Of a stretch of 64,000 nucleotides of DNA, positions 61,532-64,000 are shown one piece after another. The stretch is from assembly GCF_016889705.1 (NCBI RefSeq), contig NZ_CP069526.1:9080001-9144000 (forward strand). Direction: 5' to 3'. Both the position numbers and the translations under genes were made by a program. Under the pieces are notes generated by a model. The model was not told the origin of the DNA. It worked only from the letters and a program-made list of their open reading frames with translations, and made no database searches. The stretch is from Amycolatopsis sp. FDAARGOS 1241. Lineage in GTDB: Bacteria; Actinomycetota; Actinomycetes; Mycobacteriales; Pseudonocardiaceae. The first letter of the stretch is position 1; each line of letters starts with the position of its first letter.

Positions 61532-62617
61532 CTAGTGTCGTGAGTCGTTAATTAGTTGGCAGTATGCGGAGAGGGTTTCCAGGATCTGGTCGGCTGGCTT
61601 GGTCCAGACGAACGGTTTCGGGTCGGCGTTCCATTCGTTGATCCAGCACCGGACGTCGCGTTCGAGTTCGGTGACGCTGCGATGGGCTGAGCGGCGCAGC
61701 TTGCGGTTGGTCAGTTCGGCGAACCATCGTTCGACCAGGTTCAGCCAGGAACTGCTGGTCGGTGTGAAGTGCAGGTGGAACCGCGGGTGCCGGATCAGCC
61801 ATTCCTTGACCTTGGGTGTCTTGTGGGTGGCGTAGTTGTCCAGCACCAGATGCAGGTCCAGGTCTTTCGGGACCGCGGCATCGATCAGCTTCAGGAACCG
61901 CAGGAACTCCTGATGGCGATGTCGACGGTAGTGCTGTGCGATCACCGAGCCGCTGGAGATGTCGAAGGCGGCGAACAGGCTGGTGGTGCCGTGCCGGACG
62001 TAGTCGTGGGTCATCCGTGCCGGGGTGGTGGGCATGATCGGCAGAATCGGTGCGGTGCGATCGATCGCCTGCATCTGGGATTTCTCGTCGACCGCGAGGA
62101 CCAGCGCGTTCTCGGGTGGGCTCATGTAGAGGCCGACGACATCGCGGACCTTGTCCACGAATTGCGGGTCCGTGGACAGTTTCCAGGTCTCGATCGCGTG
62201 CGGTTTGAGCCCGAATGCCCGCCAGATCCGCGAGATCGCTGACTGCGACATCCCCGTGGCCGAGGCCATCGAGCGAGTCGACCAGTGCGTGTCCTGGCCC
62301 GGCGTTTCCTCCAGCGTCTTGGTGATCACCGCGTCCACCCGCTCGTCAGTGATCAGGCGCGGCCGGCCAGGGCGAGGCTCATCCGACAAACCCTCCAGCC
62401 GGTCTTCGGCAAACCGCGACCGCCATTTCGACACCGTGTTCCGTGAGACACCCACATCCCCGGCGACCTCGCCGATCGACCCGCCCTCGGCGCAGCGCAA
62501 CACAATCCGGGCTCGCAACGCCAGCGCCTGCGCGGTCTTGCGGCGACGCGCCCACCCGGTCAACACCGACCGTTCCTCATCAGAGAGCACCACGGGGTCA
62601 AGCTTCGGGCTCGGCAT
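61532..62617 (-). CDS. IS630-family transposase
   Basis: A 361-aa DDE transposase (ATG 62617; two GTG codons upstream are alternative starts). The N-terminal helix-turn-helix regions include SIGEVAGDVGVSRNTVSKW and RPRLITDERVDAV. The catalytic set is Asp in LAVDEKSQ, Asp in LVLDNYATHK, and Glu in SSSWLNLVERWFAEL. It is uninterrupted and probably active. Its TAG stop is completed by the duplicated TA target and one flanking base outside the inverted repeat. Confidence 0.95.
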   Translation of the reverse strand: MPSPKLDPVVLSDEERSVLTGWARRRKTAQALALRARIVLRCAEGGSIGEVAGDVGVSRNTVSKWRSRFAEDRLEGLSDEPRPGRPRLITDERVDAVITKTLEETPGQDTHWSTRSMASATGMSQSAISRIWRAFGLKPHAIETWKLSTDPQFVDKVRDVVGLYMSPPENALVLAVDEKSQMQAIDRTAPILPIMPTTPARMTHDYVRHGTTSLFAAFDISSGSVIAQHYRRHRHQEFLRFLKLIDAAVPKDLDLHLVLDNYATHKTPKVKEWLIRHPRFHLHFTPTSSSWLNLVERWFAELTNRKLRRSAHRSVTELERDVRCWINEWNADPKPFVWTKPADQILETLSAYCQLINDSRH

Positions 62618-62660
62618 CACCACACCCTACAGCTGCCCACGAACTACCGACTCAGGACAC
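61535..62660 (-). mobile_element. Complete IS630-family insertion sequence, 1126 bp
   Basis: Terminal inverted repeats GTGTCGTGAGTCGTTAATT (left) and, on the other strand, GTGTCCTGAGTCGGTAGTT (right) match at 16 of 19 positions. TA is duplicated on both sides within CTAG (61532-61535 and 62660-62663), the usual IS630 target. One full-length transposase fills it. Confidence 0.92.
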
Positions 62661-62662
62661 TA

Positions 62663-63221
62663 GTTGCCTCTCCGTCCATGTGTGATCACGGCTGGAGATC
62701 GCAATCGAGGTGGACGGGTGTAACAGGATCGTGGTGCCCGTGATGCAACGGTTACCACGATCGTTTTGAGGTTCCACCTACAAGTGAGTGGCCTCTTCGC
62801 CATCTCGTCGACCTGGCGTAGCCCGATCACGTCGTGTCAAGGGGGCGCCTTCACGGGGTCCGCAGCGTGCCGGCTGAACTGCCCCCTTGACGCGGCGTGA
62901 TAGCCCTCGGGGAGGTCGGCGAGATGGCGACAGGTCACTCACGGACGCAACGTGCCTGCGCTTCTCGACCATCTCGGAGACCTGCCCGTCCGGCGAGGAC
63001 ATGTTCTTTTTTCTTGTCGTCGGCCCCCGGTGCAGCCGCCGGCCGGTCGCGTGGGTGCCGGAGGCGGGCCCCGCGCGTGCCGGCCGAAAGCGGCGCGGCC
63101 CCGCAGGGGCCGCCTTGAACAGGTATGGAAACTCTGAACACAGAGGGCTGCTCCACGCAGAGATCGGCCCATTGCCGGCCAAGCTTCCGTAGCCGCAGCG
63201 CGGGCGCAATTTCGAACACCA
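62663..63221. other. 560-bp non-coding stretch with inverted repeats
   Basis: No convincing gene. GATCGTGGT at 62727-62735 pairs with ACCACGATC at 62754-62762. GTCAAGGGGGC at 62836-62846 pairs with GCCCCCTTGAC at 62881-62891 (11-bp perfect stem, 34-base loop). GGCCCC-GCA-GGGGCC lies near 63097-63111. The area may be an old element end. Confidence 0.45.
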
Positions 63222-63354
63222 CCTTGCAAAAGCGCTGGTCAACGCCATCTCCGGCGCCCGCTGCTGGTCAGCCTGACCCTGCTGTTGTCTCCGCTGCCTC
63301 GCGTGGATGGTGCAGACATGGTTTCGCAGTCATCATGACCGTCATTGATCAACT
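63222..63354 (+). repeat. Right copy of the 133-bp direct repeat
   Basis: Starts CCTTGCAAAAGCGCTGGTCA and ends CATTGATCAACT, the same length and orientation as 52809-52941 with about 80% identity. Unlike the left copy it is not followed by a tRNA 3' half: similarity stops exactly at the anticodon-loop TTGCAAGG. The two copies enclose ~10.3 kb. Confidence 0.85.
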
Positions 63355-63368
63355 TTGTGGAGCCGGAA

Positions 63369-63509
63369 CTACTGATCCGGCTTCGCGCGCACGACGGACA
63401 CTCGATGCCGGTAGCGGCCCAGCTCAAAGGCACGGTCCGCGCGTGCTTCGACCACCACGCCGGGCTCGACCGGCCAGTACGTGAAGTCCTCGGCACCAAG
63501 AAGGCCGGC
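63369..63509 (-). pseudogene. C-terminal fragment of an ATP-dependent DNA ligase-like protein
   Basis: The minus-strand frame reads FTYWPVEPGVVVEARADRAF then ELGRYRHRVSVVRAK and a stop at 63369. This resembles the C-terminal strand of the OB-fold in actinobacterial ATP-dependent DNA ligases (VVEV.AD.A...GRWRH..R..R.R). Only ~45 residues remain, with no upstream ligase body, because the CRISPR array begins 64 bases away. Confidence 0.5.
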
Positions 63510-63572
63510 GAGAATCCCGGACCTCGCTGGGGGCCGCCCTCGGCGATGCGGCACGTTCCGCTCCTTCGCCGA

Positions 63573-64000
63573 CGGATCATCCCCGCGTCCACGGGGAACA
63601 CTCACCTCACGAAGTGGCTGATTCCGAACTCACGGGATCATCCCCGCGTCCGCGGGGAGCACGTCGGCGAGGACTTCGGGAGCGACCGGCTTCACGGATC
63701 ATCCCCGCGTCCGCGGGGAGCATCAGTGCCGCGGCGCGGACGGCGCCACGCCGGACGGATCATCCCCGCGTCCGCGGGGAGCACGCCGAGCGGGTCGGCT
63801 TCGGCGGAATCGTCGCCGGATCATCCCCGCGTCCGCGGGGAGCACCGCCGTCGTCCCACCGTTCGTTGACCCACTGCGGATCATCCCCGCGTCCGCGGGG
63901 AGCACACGAGGTCGCGGTACTCGGCGGCGGACAGCTGCGGATCATCCCCGCGTTCGCGGGGAGCACCGCTCACAGCACGACAAGCGGCGCTCCAGCGCCG
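63573..64000 (-). CRISPR. Type I-E-like CRISPR array, trailer end; continues past window
   Basis: Seven 29-bp repeats begin at 63573, 63634, 63695, 63756, 63817, 63877 and 63938. On the minus strand the consensus starts GTGCTCCCCGCGGACGCGGG and ends GATGATCCG, typical of actinobacterial I-E arrays. Spacers are 32 bp (one 31). The leftmost repeat has two changes (ACGGGGAACAC on the plus strand) and the third and seventh have one, so the degenerate trailer is on the left and the leader plus cas genes should lie to the right, outside the window. Confidence 0.95.

Noticed and set aside
62778..63248. Several open frames on both strands between the IS and the right repeat
   Set aside because: Overlapping in many frames, Arg/Pro-rich, no domain and no ribosome site.
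63345..63869. 174-codon plus-strand frame running into the CRISPR array
   Set aside because: Its C-terminal half is translated CRISPR repeats and spacers; the N-terminal half is antisense to the ligase-like fragment.

Overview
The window is high-GC DNA (pervasive G/C third positions, many GTG starts, 1-4 base stop/start overlaps) from an actinomycete. Gene content and order fit Pseudonocardiaceae, most likely Amycolatopsis or a close relative: tRNA-Leu / fhaA / fhaB / pstP / rodA / pbpA / pknA / pknB, then a pabA/trpG-type amidotransferase, a class E sortase, crgA, a PH-domain protein, a rhomboid protease and ppiA. That block is the conserved near-origin cell-division and wall-synthesis neighbourhood known from mycobacteria. 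The genus is inference; no rRNA is present.

Layout. 0-5.5 kb: a peptide-type ABC importer operon on the minus strand that ends in an aldehyde dehydrogenase cut by the window edge. It diverges from a FadR-type GntR regulator across a 15-bp perfect palindrome. 6.3-15.3 kb: a hypothetical gene, a class F sortase with a secreted Thr/Pro/Ser-rich partner, a Cys/Met-metabolism PLP enzyme, a penicillin-acylase-family enzyme with a discoidin-like tail, an FKBP, and two tandem secreted trypsin-like proteins. 15.4-18.2 kb: a decayed patch with what look like remains of a LanB-type RiPP dehydratase and an ABC ATPase broken into oppositely oriented pieces. 18.2-28 kb: tRNA-Leu and the Ser/Thr kinase/phosphatase/FHA/PBP operon. 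28-45.9 kb: mostly core genes, including two small ABC exporters, iron-box-controlled fprA, a two-component system, sortase E, crgA, two perfect DnaA boxes, rhomboid, cyclophilin, DoxX and a PdxH-like oxidase. 46-50.6 kb: several truncated or frameshifted genes (PHP fragment, APH-type kinase, FAD monooxygenase) among intact neighbours. 52.8-63.4 kb: a probable genomic island lying between two 133-bp direct repeats, the left one fused to the 3' half of a tRNA-Ala gene. It carries a seven-gene catabolic operon (two Gfo/Idh dehydrogenases, LacI regulator, VOC protein, TIM-barrel isomerase, MHS transporter, SDR), a divergent KDPG-type aldolase plus P-loop kinase, and an IS630-family insertion. 63.4-64 kb: a DNA-ligase-like fragment and the trailer end of a type I-E-like CRISPR array that runs off the right edge.

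How the parts work together. The kinase operon couples PknA/PknB signalling (opposed by PstP, read by FhaA/FhaB) to the RodA/PbpA elongation machinery, and CrgA lies nearby. The catabolic island looks like a self-contained route for a sugar acid, polyol or glycoside: uptake by the MHS carrier, oxidation by Gfo/Idh or SDR enzymes, isomerisation or elimination in the TIM barrel, then aldol cleavage, all under a LacI repressor. The substrate cannot be read from the sequence.
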